This document shows, in pieces, positions 7,208 to 14,736 of a DNA stretch of 16,218 nucleotides. Under the pieces are notes generated by a model that was not told the DNA's origin, made no database searches, and worked only from the letters and a program-made list of their open reading frames with translations. The position numbers were made by a program, and so were the translations under genes. The stretch comes from Pseudomonadota bacterium. Lineage in GTDB: Bacteria; Pseudomonadota; Gammaproteobacteria; Steroidobacterales; Steroidobacteraceae. The stretch covers positions 1 through 16,218 of the forward strand of contig JAJZFQ010000070.1 of the NCBI GenBank assembly GCA_021805275.1. Direction: 5' to 3'. Within the stretch, counting starts at the first letter, position 1. Each line of letters begins with the position of its first letter.

Positions 7208-8652
7208 TGCGTCCGACTTTAAGCGTACGGCTGGCCGCCGCGTGTGCGCTCATCGCGAGCGTCGCTGTGGCAGTGCTCGGCGCGGTCGGTTACCCACTGT
7301 ACAAGAGCGTGCTGCTCCATGGGCTCGATCAACGCATCACCCTGGAATACCGGCAGATCTGCGTCCGGCTCGCATCCGGCGATCGGCATCTGACAGCCCG
7401 CGAGCTTCGCCGGACAATCCGGGAAATGTCCAACGATGGGTCCATCCGGTTCTATATCGGCCTGCGTACCCCCGGGCACCTCCACGATCCGAGTGGGGGA
7501 CGCTTCCGTGCACGCTCGCTCCCGGAGACGGGCCCGTTGCATCGCTACGACGCCCGGATGTCCGGGCTCGGGCCGCTGAGAATTGAGATGTTCGATCTGC
7601 CGCCGTTCGAACTCGCGATCGGAGTGTCCCTGCGGAAGGTCTCCGCTGACTTACGGCATTTCGTCGCGATCTGCTCGGTGCTGTTCGTTGCGATGCTCGC
7701 TGCCGGTGCGCTCGCCGGCTTTTCAGTTGGGTGGCTCACCACGCGCAAGGTGCAGCTCATGCGTGACACCGTCCGTCGATTCGGTGCCGGCAGCCTTAAC
7801 GAGCGCATCCCAGAGTCAGAGGCTGGCGATGAGATTGCCGAGCTCGCCTCTGCGCTCAATCAAATGTTCGATCGCCTGGAGCACGCTTTCGAGACACTGC
7901 GTAAATTCACCGCCGAGGCGTCCCACGAAATCAAGACGCCGCTGACGTTGATTCGTCTGCAGGCCGAGAAGCTGCTCCTGAAGGGAGGACTCTCTGCGGC
8001 AAATGAGGCGGCCGTGCAGATGCAGCTCGAGGAACTGACCCGCCTGAACCGCATCATCGAGGATCTGGCGTTTCTGGCTCGCGCTGAAACCAGTGCGGTC
8101 ACACTGCGCGTGAGGACCCAATGCCCGAATGCGTTTCTTGGCGCATTCGCTGAGGACGCACAAGTGCTCGCCGAGCACCGGAGCCGACGCTTCGAGCTGC
8201 AATGCGATGCCGGCGTACCGGTTGTGTTCGAGCCCGAGCGGATTCGACAGGTGCTGCTCAACCTGCTGATCAACGCCTTGAATGCCTCCCCGCCGGGCGG
8301 GCTGGTGACGCTTCGCTCCGTGGTCTGCTCGGGTGTGTGGCGCGTGAGTGTAGAGGATCGGGGCTCAGGCGTCCCTGCGACAGAGCGGGAGCGCATCTTT
8401 GAGCGCTTCGCCCGATCGAGTGGCGCGGCGACGGATGAACAGGGCAGCGGACTCGGGCTGCCGATCGCGCGCAGCATCATCACGCTGCATCGGGGCCGCA
8501 TTTGGGCCGAGCCGGGTGGTGCCGGCGGCGGACTCAACGTCGTGTTCGAGATCCCGCTCGGCGATCCTCGCGCTCCGCCCCATCCGGCACCGCTGAGCGC
8601 GACTGCGCTGATGCTCTATGATCCAAGAGCCCCGCGGGTTGCCAGTTCCTGA
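7207..8652 (+). CDS. Membrane sensor histidine kinase of the two-component pair
   Basis: An inner-membrane sensor of 481 residues. The start is ATG 7207, overlapping the regulator stop by one base; the open frame extends further upstream, but only by reading through the regulator gene. First transmembrane helix about 8-30; a short periplasmic sensor loop (about 31-150) with no recognised domain; second helix about 152-176; HAMP linker about 177-232. The HisKA helix has phospho-acceptor H240 in FTAEASHEIKTPLTLIRLQ. The ATPase domain shows the N box LLNLLINALNASPPGG (N356), G1 VEDRGSGVP (D384), F box ERIFERFAR and G2 GSGLGLPIARSI (G413). All catalytic motifs are intact. The architecture matches the heavy-metal-sensor-like CusS/PcoS group, but no metal-binding residue set is evident in the loop, so the stimulus stays open. 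Confidence 0.95.
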   Translation: MRPTLSVRLAAACALIASVAVAVLGAVGYPLYKSVLLHGLDQRITLEYRQICVRLASGDRHLTARELRRTIREMSNDGSIRFYIGLRTPGHLHDPSGGRFRARSLPETGPLHRYDARMSGLGPLRIEMFDLPPFELAIGVSLRKVSADLRHFVAICSVLFVAMLAAGALAGFSVGWLTTRKVQLMRDTVRRFGAGSLNERIPESEAGDEIAELASALNQMFDRLEHAFETLRKFTAEASHEIKTPLTLIRLQAEKLLLKGGLSAANEAAVQMQLEELTRLNRIIEDLAFLARAETSAVTLRVRTQCPNAFLGAFAEDAQVLAEHRSRRFELQCDAGVPVVFEPERIRQVLLNLLINALNASPPGGLVTLRSVVCSGVWRVSVEDRGSGVPATERERIFERFARSSGAATDEQGSGLGLPIARSIITLHRGRIWAEPGGAGGGLNVVFEIPLGDPRAPPHPAPLSATALMLYDPRAPRVASS

Positions 8653-8656
8653 ACCA

Positions 8657-8669
8657 TCCGCCGTGCGGA
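8657..8669. terminator. Short hairpin between convergent genes, weak terminator candidate
   Basis: TCCGC-CGT-GCGGA forms a five-pair stem with a three-base loop, in the 39 bases separating the kinase stop from the convergent propeller-gene stop. There is no T-tract on either strand, so intrinsic termination would be weak. It is called mainly because of its position between converging genes. Confidence 0.3.
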
Positions 8670-8691
8670 GTGAATCCCGCGGCCGCATCGG

Positions 8692-9723
8692 TCAGTGTGC
8701 CTTGAAGCGCAGGATGCCGGCGAGTTCGGGCTTGCTGTATTGCGGCGAGATGCCCAGAAGCAATTCGCTCAGCTGCGGCACGTAGGTCGATGACTTCGCG
8801 CCGAGCGCACTGGGGATCGCGGCGATCAGGCGGAAGTGGTTCGGGTCAATCTCCTGCACGACGCCGATCTGACCCACCGCGCCCGGTACATAGAGCCGCT
8901 GCCGCACCACGTCGAATTCGGTTCCGTCATTGATCGCCGGCACTGGCAGGGAAGCCACTGTCCTACCGTCGCGTGTGTCGAGGACCAGCAGCCGGGTCGG
9001 GTTGCGTGTGACCACGAACAGGCGATGGTGTGCCTCATCGAGCGACATCGCAAGATTGGTCTTGGCACCTACGATCGGCCAACGCGCAAGCACGCCCAGG
9101 GTCCGCTTGCTCAGAACCTCCACTTCATTGCGATCCGCGATATTGATGAATATCCGCCCGCCGTGCTGCTCGGCGCGCAGCGCTTCGACATGGGCGGAAT
9201 CGAACTCATGCTGGTGCAGTACACGACCCGTCCACGGATTGATCTCGCTCAGCCAGCAGTGCGTCATGTGCACATCAGAACCCCCAGAGACGATGAACAG
9301 GTGTCGGCTCGAGGGATCGTAATACTCAGTGTCCGATCCGGCGCTGGGATGCAGTTTGAGGCGGCCGATCAACTGGTCGTTCCGATCATCAATTATCCGG
9401 GGTCCGGAATCATCGGTCACAATGATCCGGTGGGTGCCGGGTACGAGAAAGAATGCATGCGGGGTCTTGAAGGTCGTAAGCGTCTTCAGCAAGCGGCCGG
9501 TCCTGAGGTTGAAGACCTCGACCGTGCCGTGGTCTTCGGCCGCCACGAACAGCTTGTCTTCTTGCAGGTCGGCAAACAGGTGGTCCACATCGCCGTTATA
9601 ACCGGGGAAGTTCGTGCGACCGAGCAGCACCAGGGGTTGCGCGGCGGCGGCGACTGCTGCCATTGCGGACAGAAGGCCGAATAGTGCGACGCTCGCGAGC
9701 GTCAGCCAGTGGCGTACCGTCAT
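8692..9723 (-). CDS. Exported YncE-like beta-propeller protein
   Basis: A predicted secreted or periplasmic protein of 343 residues. I choose the ATG at 9723 (MTVRHWLTLASVALFGLLSA), which gives a good signal peptide ending around AAAAAQ; the longer frame starting at 9837 adds 38 non-signal residues and overlaps the upstream gene. A GGAG lies nine bases before it. The mature part consists of repeated blade-like units: DHLFADLQEDKLFVAAEDHGTVEVFN, then GRLLKTLTTFKTPHAFFLVP, then HRLFVVTRNPTRLLVLDTRDGRTVASLPVP. This is the pattern of the YncE / 40-residue beta-propeller repeat family, which forms a ring used for binding, usually without catalysis. It lies 19 bases downstream of the 9743-10633 gene on the same strand, so the two are probably one operon. 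In E. coli, yncE neighbours the TonB-dependent receptor gene yncD, a suggestive parallel to the receptor at the left of this window. The ligand is unknown. Confidence 0.85.
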   Translation of the reverse strand: MTVRHWLTLASVALFGLLSAMAAVAAAAQPLVLLGRTNFPGYNGDVDHLFADLQEDKLFVAAEDHGTVEVFNLRTGRLLKTLTTFKTPHAFFLVPGTHRIIVTDDSGPRIIDDRNDQLIGRLKLHPSAGSDTEYYDPSSRHLFIVSGGSDVHMTHCWLSEINPWTGRVLHQHEFDSAHVEALRAEQHGGRIFINIADRNEVEVLSKRTLGVLARWPIVGAKTNLAMSLDEAHHRLFVVTRNPTRLLVLDTRDGRTVASLPVPAINDGTEFDVVRQRLYVPGAVGQIGVVQEIDPNHFRLIAAIPSALGAKSSTYVPQLSELLLGISPQYSKPELAGILRFKAH

Positions 9724-9742
9724 GGTGTGCGGCTCCGTTGCA

Positions 9743-10633
9743 TCAATTAACGACTTCAACCAGCCGAGCGGCCGAGGGGATCTTGCGGGCAAGCTCATCG
9801 CGGATTCGAATCGCCTCGGCGTGCAACGCCTTTTCATCTGTGTTGCCGGTTAGAGGGAAGACCACTCCAAGTGCCCCGATCCGCTTGCCGCTTGCATCCT
9901 CGAGGGGCAGCTCGACCTCGAAGCGATGCAGGTCGCTGTTGTTCTCCAGATTCGTCTTGCCGTCGTTCACGACGCGCGCATCGTCGCTGTCGTCTTTCTT
10001 GCCGATGCGTCCGATATTCGACCCGAGGATCTCGGGGGTGGCGTTCTTCGGGGTTGCCGCATGGATGGCCATGATCAACACGTTGGGGTGCCGGGCGAGT
10101 GCCTCATCGACGAGCTTCTGCGCGTAGGAGTTGAGCGGCAGATTCGGGTCCCAACGGGCTTGTTGCACGAGATTGGTCGCGAATGAGGTGTTGCGCTGCA
10201 GGTAGGCGCGAATCGCGAAAGCCTCGCGCTCGAGTACGGGCCTGCTGCCGCCCTTGAGGTCCAGGGTCATCATGCCGACCCGGTGGTTGGATACATCGAG
10301 CAGCGGCACGATGGCATGCAGTTGCCCCGCACGGTAGCGGAACTGAGCGCGCCAGGCCCGCTGCGCTGCTGCGGCGGCGGGGGGCAGCGGCCGGCCGACC
10401 GCACCGCTCGTCGAGGCGATCGCCTCAGCCGCCGCGGCTCCGGGGAGGGTAATGTAGATCGTCAGCGCCGATACGTTGTGGTGCGCGGCTGTGACTCGCT
10501 CGACCAGATCCTGTCCGTAGCTCTGTGCGCCGATCACTGGTGTGCCGATGGATGGCATGTAACTGGCGAGCGCGACCCTCGCGAGCAGCGAGACGGTCGC
10601 CGCGGCGGCGAGGGTCGTGGGGACTTTTTTCAT
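9743..10633 (-). CDS. Exported protein of two tandem PAS/Cache-like repeats, unrecognised family
   Basis: 296 residues with a signal peptide (MKKVPTTLAAAATVSLLARVALA, cleavage near 23-24) and AAGGA nine bases before the ATG. I do not recognise a named family. The mature protein is an internal duplication: repeat 1 (about 39-148) and repeat 2 (about 170-285). Their openings align as YGQDLVERVTAAHHNVSALTIYI and YAQKLVDEALARHPNVLIMAIHA. Both later carry a strand pair around a turn (LHAIVPLLDVSNHRVGMMTLD and LHRFEVELPLEDASGKRIGALGVVFP) and end in an amphipathic helix (FAIRAYLQRN, AIRIRDELARK). This helix, strand, turn, strand pattern resembles extracytoplasmic PAS/Cache ligand-binding folds, but there is no transmembrane or output domain. 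It is the first gene of the two-gene unit with the propeller. A soluble ligand-binding partner is my inference; structure prediction would settle the fold. Confidence 0.8.
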   Translation of the reverse strand: MKKVPTTLAAAATVSLLARVALASYMPSIGTPVIGAQSYGQDLVERVTAAHHNVSALTIYITLPGAAAAEAIASTSGAVGRPLPPAAAAAQRAWRAQFRYRAGQLHAIVPLLDVSNHRVGMMTLDLKGGSRPVLEREAFAIRAYLQRNTSFATNLVQQARWDPNLPLNSYAQKLVDEALARHPNVLIMAIHAATPKNATPEILGSNIGRIGKKDDSDDARVVNDGKTNLENNSDLHRFEVELPLEDASGKRIGALGVVFPLTGNTDEKALHAEAIRIRDELARKIPSAARLVEVVN

Positions 10634-11031
10634 GACTCGAAATCCTTAGGGTCGCAGGGGGCACTGGTCGGTCCGGAAGCCGGCTCGATGCGGACCAAAG
10701 GAGAGTAGCGCTGGAACCTGAAGCCGACCTGTCAGGAACCTGAAGAGAAATTCAGGATGGCGCAGCCGGCGAATTCGGCTGAGCGGACTGTGGTCGCCCA
10801 GGCCGAGCCTCCGGCGACGAATCTGCAGTCGGGGCGCACAGCCGCTTGCGCCCGGAACGTGTCGTCGATGCGCCTGCGGCAGCGGGACGTTTCGCCCGGC
10901 TTTGCCCCGTTGGTGGAAAGCTGCCGCAGTTCACGGCGGCGGAGTTCGATGATGTCGCGCATCTGCGCTCATGGACCGACGAGTACGCATTCTGGAGGCG
11001 GTCCGCGATCTCTTGCACGTGAACGCTGAGT
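10634..11031. other. Intergenic region upstream of the double-repeat protein gene
   Basis: A 398-base gap between two minus-strand genes. It holds the repeat array at 10713-10756. A plus-strand frame ending at 11022 contains protein-like text (LPQFTAAEFDDVAHLRSW, then TDEYAFWRRS) but has no start codon with a ribosome site, and the opposite strand of the same DNA reads as plausibly (MRDIIELRRRELRQLSTNG). I therefore do not call a gene; a decayed coding fragment is possible. Confidence 0.5.
10713..10756 (-). promoter_or_regulatory. Direct-repeat array, candidate response-regulator operator
   Basis: GGAACCTGAAG occurs twice, at 10713-10723 and 10735-10745, exactly 22 bases apart (two helical turns). 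A third CCTG half-site (the palindrome CCTGTCAGG, 10729-10737) lies between them, and CCTGAA-GAGAAA-TTCAGG (10739-10756) is a perfect inverted repeat. On the coding strand of the downstream genes this reads as tandem TTCAGG/GACAGG boxes 80-123 bases before the ATG at 10633. Tandem boxes at about 10-12-base spacing are what OmpR-family regulators usually bind, and one is encoded at 6542-7207. The assignment to that regulator is inference. Confidence 0.45.
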
Positions 11032-11421
11032 TCAGTGGTCCGGCTGGGGTATTGCCATCACTCGGCCCGGTTGTATCGAATCGAAATTGAGCGAAGACGG
11101 CACGGAAATCGTTGCCTGGAATCTCCAGGTCTGGCCGGACTGTAGGCCCTCAGTTGATGCAAGGGCATCACCCAGTTTGGTTCCACTCGCATCCATGATG
11201 TCAAACGTGAGCATGCAGGTGGCGAGATCGGAGCCATCGTTTCTCGCCGTTCCGCTGAGACCCCATACGTCACCGGTAGAGCCCGTCAACGGGTTGTCCA
11301 CGGTGAGGGCAATGCGCTGATCCTCGTCAGGTGCCGCAAGTGCGACCTTCGGCCCTTGCTCTGTCGTCGCACACCCGGAAATCGCCGTACAGGCAGCGAG
11401 CCCAGTCCATAGGGCCCTCAA
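11032..11421 (-). CDS. Small putative lipoprotein with FxLYD-like domain
   Basis: 129 residues. The frame can only start at TTG 11421: the codons upstream are stops (TGA, TAG) and the next internal Met is deep in the protein. No good Shine-Dalgarno precedes the TTG. The N-terminus is a short lipoprotein signal with lipobox ISGC (C17) following MRALWTGLAACTA; an LAAC at 8-11 also fits the pattern but would leave too short a leader. The mature part (about 36-120) has a beta-rich pattern: LSGTARNDGSDLATCMLTFD, then DASGTKLGDALASTEGLQSG and TWRFQATI. It resembles the FxLYD domain found in small secreted or lipid-anchored proteins of unknown role. It is separated from the 9743-10633 gene by about 400 bases, so it is probably its own transcript. 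The role is unknown. Confidence 0.7.
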   Translation of the reverse strand: MRALWTGLAACTAISGCATTEQGPKVALAAPDEDQRIALTVDNPLTGSTGDVWGLSGTARNDGSDLATCMLTFDIMDASGTKLGDALASTEGLQSGQTWRFQATISVPSSLNFDSIQPGRVMAIPQPDH

Positions 11422-11744
11422 GCGCTATCACATTCCAACCCCCAGAAATTGGCCGCAGGCACAGTTTAAGGCGCACCTCTGGGGTCATACTGCGACGTGA
11501 TTAGTGTTTTTTGCGCCGAGGCGCTCAGCCGAGCCCGGACTGTGCTGTCTAAAACGGGGCGAATTTCACGGTTTTTCAATGTGCTGGGTGCGGTTCCGTA
11601 CAGGTGGCGCTACTGTCAAATCCACACCTCCCCCTAGGGTAGGCCCTGGAAAACCAATAACGTCATGCAGACTGGGTCGCTCTTCCTCTGGCCGGCGCCG
11701 CGCGGTGGTGCTGGGGCCTTGCCATCGCCCGTGCTCGAGCCGAG
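11422..11744. other. Divergent intergenic region between lipoprotein and GGDEF-EAL genes
   Basis: 323 bases between divergently transcribed genes, so promoters for both should lie here. I cannot place confident -35/-10 pairs. Visible items are a T6 run (around 11508-11513) followed by GCGCCGAGGCGC, in the wrong order for a plus-strand terminator and followed by A's on the minus strand. No Shine-Dalgarno precedes ATG 11745, and the open frame begins after a TAA at 11658-11660 with no other ATG before 11745. Confidence 0.5.
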
Positions 11745-14657
11745 ATGCGGCTGAGCGCTGCCGACGTTTCCGCCGCCATGCCCGCCCCCGAAACCAACGT
11801 GCCACCGAGCGAGAGCGAGTCGACGCCCTCGACGGCCTCGACGGCCTCGACCACGATCGTGCGCGCCGAACTCGGACTCGGCGCCGATGAGGGGTTGCAC
11901 CGCCACCTGCTCGGCCTGGTGAAGGAGGCGCGGCTGCGCAGCGGTACCACGCTGCCGGACCTCGGGGTGCTGCTGAGGCTCGTGAGTCAGCAGTTCCAGG
12001 CCATGGATGCCGAGCGGCGCGGCATCGTGCAGTCGATGCGCCTGATGGCCGACGAGGCGGCGGAGCTGGCGTACCGGGCACACGAGTCGGAGCTCACCGA
12101 GCGCGTGGCGCGTGCCGAGCGCGAGGTGTTCGAGCAGCTCACCGCCAATGTGCCGCTCGCCGAGGCGCTCTCCTCGGTCACGCATTTCATCGAGTCCGTC
12201 GGGGTCGGCACTGTGGGCGCGATTTCCGTGCTCGCCGCCGACGGACGCTCATTTGCCTACCTGGTGGCGCCGCGCATGCCCGCGGTGCTGCGCTCGCCGC
12301 TCGAGCACTGCAGCATCGACATCCGCAACGGCTCGTGCGCCGCGGCTGTGTGTCTTGGCCGCCAGGTGCTGGTGGCGGATGTCAGCAAGGATCCGTTCTG
12401 GGAGTGTCACCGCGAGGCCGTCGTCGCGGCCGGCCTGAGCGCGGCCTGGTCGACGCCGATCAAGGACACCGACGGGCGCGTGCTGGGCTCGCTCGGGGTG
12501 TTTCACGCCAGCGCGGGACTGCCGGGCCAGCGGGAACTGCGCATCGTGGCGCACGCCGCCCAGATCGCCGGCATCGCCATCGCGCGCCGGCTCGCCGAGG
12601 AGGCGCTGCGCGCCAGCGAGGCGAAGTACCGCGGATTGTTCGAGAGCATCGTGGAGGGCGTCTACCAGAGCGGGCGCGACGGCCGGCTGAAGTCGGTGAA
12701 CCCGGCGTTCGTCGCCATGCTCGGCTTCGATAGCGCCGAGGAGCTCTACGCCATGACGGACGTCGCGACGCTCTACTGGAATCCGGAGGATCGCGCCCAG
12801 TTCATCCGCCAGGTCGAATCCCAGGGCGAGATCCGCAATGCCGAGTTCACGCTGCGCCGGCGCGACGGGCAGCCGGTGGTGGTGTTCGAGAATGCTCGCG
12901 CGGTGCGCGATGCGCTCGGGCGCATCGTCAGCTACGAGGGGGCCATCACCGACATCACCGAGCGCAAGCACGCCGAGCAGCAGGTGTTCGCCGAGAAGGA
13001 GCGCGCCCAGGTCACGCTGCAGTCGATCGGCGATGCGGTGATCAGCACCGATGCCGACGGGCGGATCGAGTACATCAACCCGGTCGCCGAGAACCTCACC
13101 GCCTGGCAGCTCGCGGAGGCCCGCGGCCGCCCGATCGGCGAGGTGCTGACGCTGATCGATGAGATCTCGCGCGAGCCGATTGCCAACCCGCTGCTCGCGG
13201 TGCTCGGCAAGGTGCGTCGCGATGCGGCCACCGAGCATGCGGTGCTGGTGACGCGCGCCGGGCACGAGGTGGCCATCCAGGAGTCCGCCGCCCCGATCTG
13301 CGACCGCGCCGGAGGGGTCATCGGCGCGGTGATGGTGTTCCACGACGTCACGCGCGAGCGGCGGCTGAAGCGCGCGCTGTCCTACCAGGCGAGCCACGAT
13401 GCGCTCACCGGCCTGATCAATCGGCGCGAGTTCGACAATCGTCTGCACGCCGCGGTGCTGACCGCCCAGCGCGGCGAGAGCATGCACGCGCTGCTCTATA
13501 TCGACCTCGACCAGTTCAAGGTCGTCAACGACACCTGCGGTCACCAGGCCGGTGACCGGCTGCTGCGCGACATCACCGGGTTGCTGCAGTCGCGTGTGCG
13601 GACCGCCGACACCATCGCGCGGCTCGGCGGTGACGAATTCGGCGTGCTGCTCGAGAGCTGCACGATCGAGCAGGCGACGCGCATCGCCGAGGGCGTACGC
13701 CAGGCGATCCGCGACTACCGCTTCAGCTGGTGCGGGAGCACGCTCTCGGTGGGTGCGAGCGTCGGGCTGGTGCAGATCAGCGCCGACACCGAGAGCGTGG
13801 CGAACCTGATGAGCGCGGCGGACATTGCCTGCTACGCCGCCAAGGACGAGGGCCGCAACCGCGTGCACCTCTACGAGGCCGACGGCCTGAGCCACCCGCG
13901 CCACCGCGAGATGCACTGGGTGGCACGCGTGACACGCGCGGCGGAGGAGAACCGCCTCGAGTTGTACTTCCAGCCCATCCGCCAGGTGCGCCAGCGCGAC
14001 GCGGTCTCCTTCAACGAGCTGCTGGTGCGGCTGCGCGATGACGACGGGCGGCTGGTGCCGCCGGGAGAGTTCATTCCCGCGGCCGAGCGCTACAACGTCA
14101 TGTCGGTGATCGATCGCTGGGTGGTGGGCCGGGCGATCGAGTTCCTCACCGAGTGGCGCACAGCCGGCCGGCCGCTGCCGCTGCTGGCACTGAACCTCTC
14201 GGGCACCTCGCTCAACGACCAATCCTTCATCGAGTTCGTCATGGAGTGCGTCGAGGCCTCCTCGCTCGGGGCGGCGCTGTGCTTCGAGATCACCGAGACC
14301 GCCGCGGTGACCAATCTGTCGAACGTCGCCTTCGTGATGCGCGAGCTGAAGGCGCGCGGGTGCAAGTTCTCGCTCGATGACTTCGGCACGGGCCTGTCCT
14401 CGTTCATGTACTTAAAGAGCCTGCCGGTGGACTTCCTGAAGATCGACGGGCAGTTCGTGCGGCGCATCGCGGATGATCCAGTCGACCGCAGCATGGTCGA
14501 GGCGGTCTGCCAGGTGGCCCGCACGCTCGGCATCGAGACGGTGGCCGAGTGCGTGGAGGTGCAGTCCGTGCTCGATGAGCTCGGACGCATCGGCATCGAT
14601 TACGCCCAGGGCTTCTTCGTCGCCCAGCCGCAGCCGATCGCCCAGCTACAGCCCTGA
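11745..14657 (+). CDS. GAF-PAS-PAS-GGDEF-EAL cyclic-di-GMP signalling protein
   Basis: A soluble 970-residue protein predicted to make and/or degrade c-di-GMP; no transmembrane helix is visible. A Ser/Thr-rich N-terminus (about 1-40) leads to a helical region and a GAF domain (about 135-285), then two PAS domains (about 291-410 and 418-548, each with a DITERKHAEQQ- or DVTRERRLKR-type linker). The GGDEF domain (about 550-705) has HDALTGLINRREFDNRL, an intact GGDEF at 628-632 and an RTAD inhibitory site at 619-622, the correct five residues upstream. The EAL domain (about 720-965) has the signature as NELLVRL (catalytic E758, ELL instead of EAL), plus LNLSGTSLND, FEITETAAVTNL, FSLDDFGTGLSSF (D878, D879), FLKIDGQFV and ETVAECVE. 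All usual metal and catalytic residues appear present, so both activities are plausible. ATG 11745 lacks a Shine-Dalgarno; Met12 is an alternative start. Confidence 0.95.
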   Translation: MRLSAADVSAAMPAPETNVPPSESESTPSTASTASTTIVRAELGLGADEGLHRHLLGLVKEARLRSGTTLPDLGVLLRLVSQQFQAMDAERRGIVQSMRLMADEAAELAYRAHESELTERVARAEREVFEQLTANVPLAEALSSVTHFIESVGVGTVGAISVLAADGRSFAYLVAPRMPAVLRSPLEHCSIDIRNGSCAAAVCLGRQVLVADVSKDPFWECHREAVVAAGLSAAWSTPIKDTDGRVLGSLGVFHASAGLPGQRELRIVAHAAQIAGIAIARRLAEEALRASEAKYRGLFESIVEGVYQSGRDGRLKSVNPAFVAMLGFDSAEELYAMTDVATLYWNPEDRAQFIRQVESQGEIRNAEFTLRRRDGQPVVVFENARAVRDALGRIVSYEGAITDITERKHAEQQVFAEKERAQVTLQSIGDAVISTDADGRIEYINPVAENLTAWQLAEARGRPIGEVLTLIDEISREPIANPLLAVLGKVRRDAATEHAVLVTRAGHEVAIQESAAPICDRAGGVIGAVMVFHDVTRERRLKRALSYQASHDALTGLINRREFDNRLHAAVLTAQRGESMHALLYIDLDQFKVVNDTCGHQAGDRLLRDITGLLQSRVRTADTIARLGGDEFGVLLESCTIEQATRIAEGVRQAIRDYRFSWCGSTLSVGASVGLVQISADTESVANLMSAADIACYAAKDEGRNRVHLYEADGLSHPRHREMHWVARVTRAAEENRLELYFQPIRQVRQRDAVSFNELLVRLRDDDGRLVPPGEFIPAAERYNVMSVIDRWVVGRAIEFLTEWRTAGRPLPLLALNLSGTSLNDQSFIEFVMECVEASSLGAALCFEITETAAVTNLSNVAFVMRELKARGCKFSLDDFGTGLSSFMYLKSLPVDFLKIDGQFVRRIADDPVDRSMVEAVCQVARTLGIETVAECVEVQSVLDELGRIGIDYAQGFFVAQPQPIAQLQP
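11827..11852 (+). repeat. In-frame 9-bp tandem repeat (CCTCGACGG, nearly three copies)
   Basis: CCTCGACGG occurs at 11827-11835 and 11836-11844, with a third near-complete copy at 11845-11852. It encodes part of the Ser/Thr/Ala-rich tail (STPSTASTASTT) at the N-terminus of the GGDEF-EAL protein. Unit length is a multiple of three, so copy-number change would alter tail length without shifting frame. Confidence 0.6.
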
Positions 14658-14736
14658 GCGCGTCGCCCCTGGCTCGCCGGGCGCAGGGCGGGGTATGCTG
14701 CGAGGCCGAACGTGAGGCCAGGGTGGCGGGAAATCC

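Noticed and set aside
8836..9684. 282-residue plus-strand frame opposite the propeller gene
   Set aside because: No signal peptide or domain; the minus strand shows a signal peptide and repeated blade units with a ribosome site.
11505..11530. T6 run next to a GCGCC/GGCGC hairpin
   Set aside because: T-run precedes the hairpin on the plus strand and is an A-run on the minus strand, so neither orientation makes an intrinsic terminator.
12249..14222. 657-residue minus-strand frame opposite the GGDEF-EAL gene
   Set aside because: A shadow frame produced by high GC3 on the coding strand; its histidine-, arginine- and valine-rich text has no motif, while the plus strand has complete GAF, PAS, GGDEF and EAL motifs.
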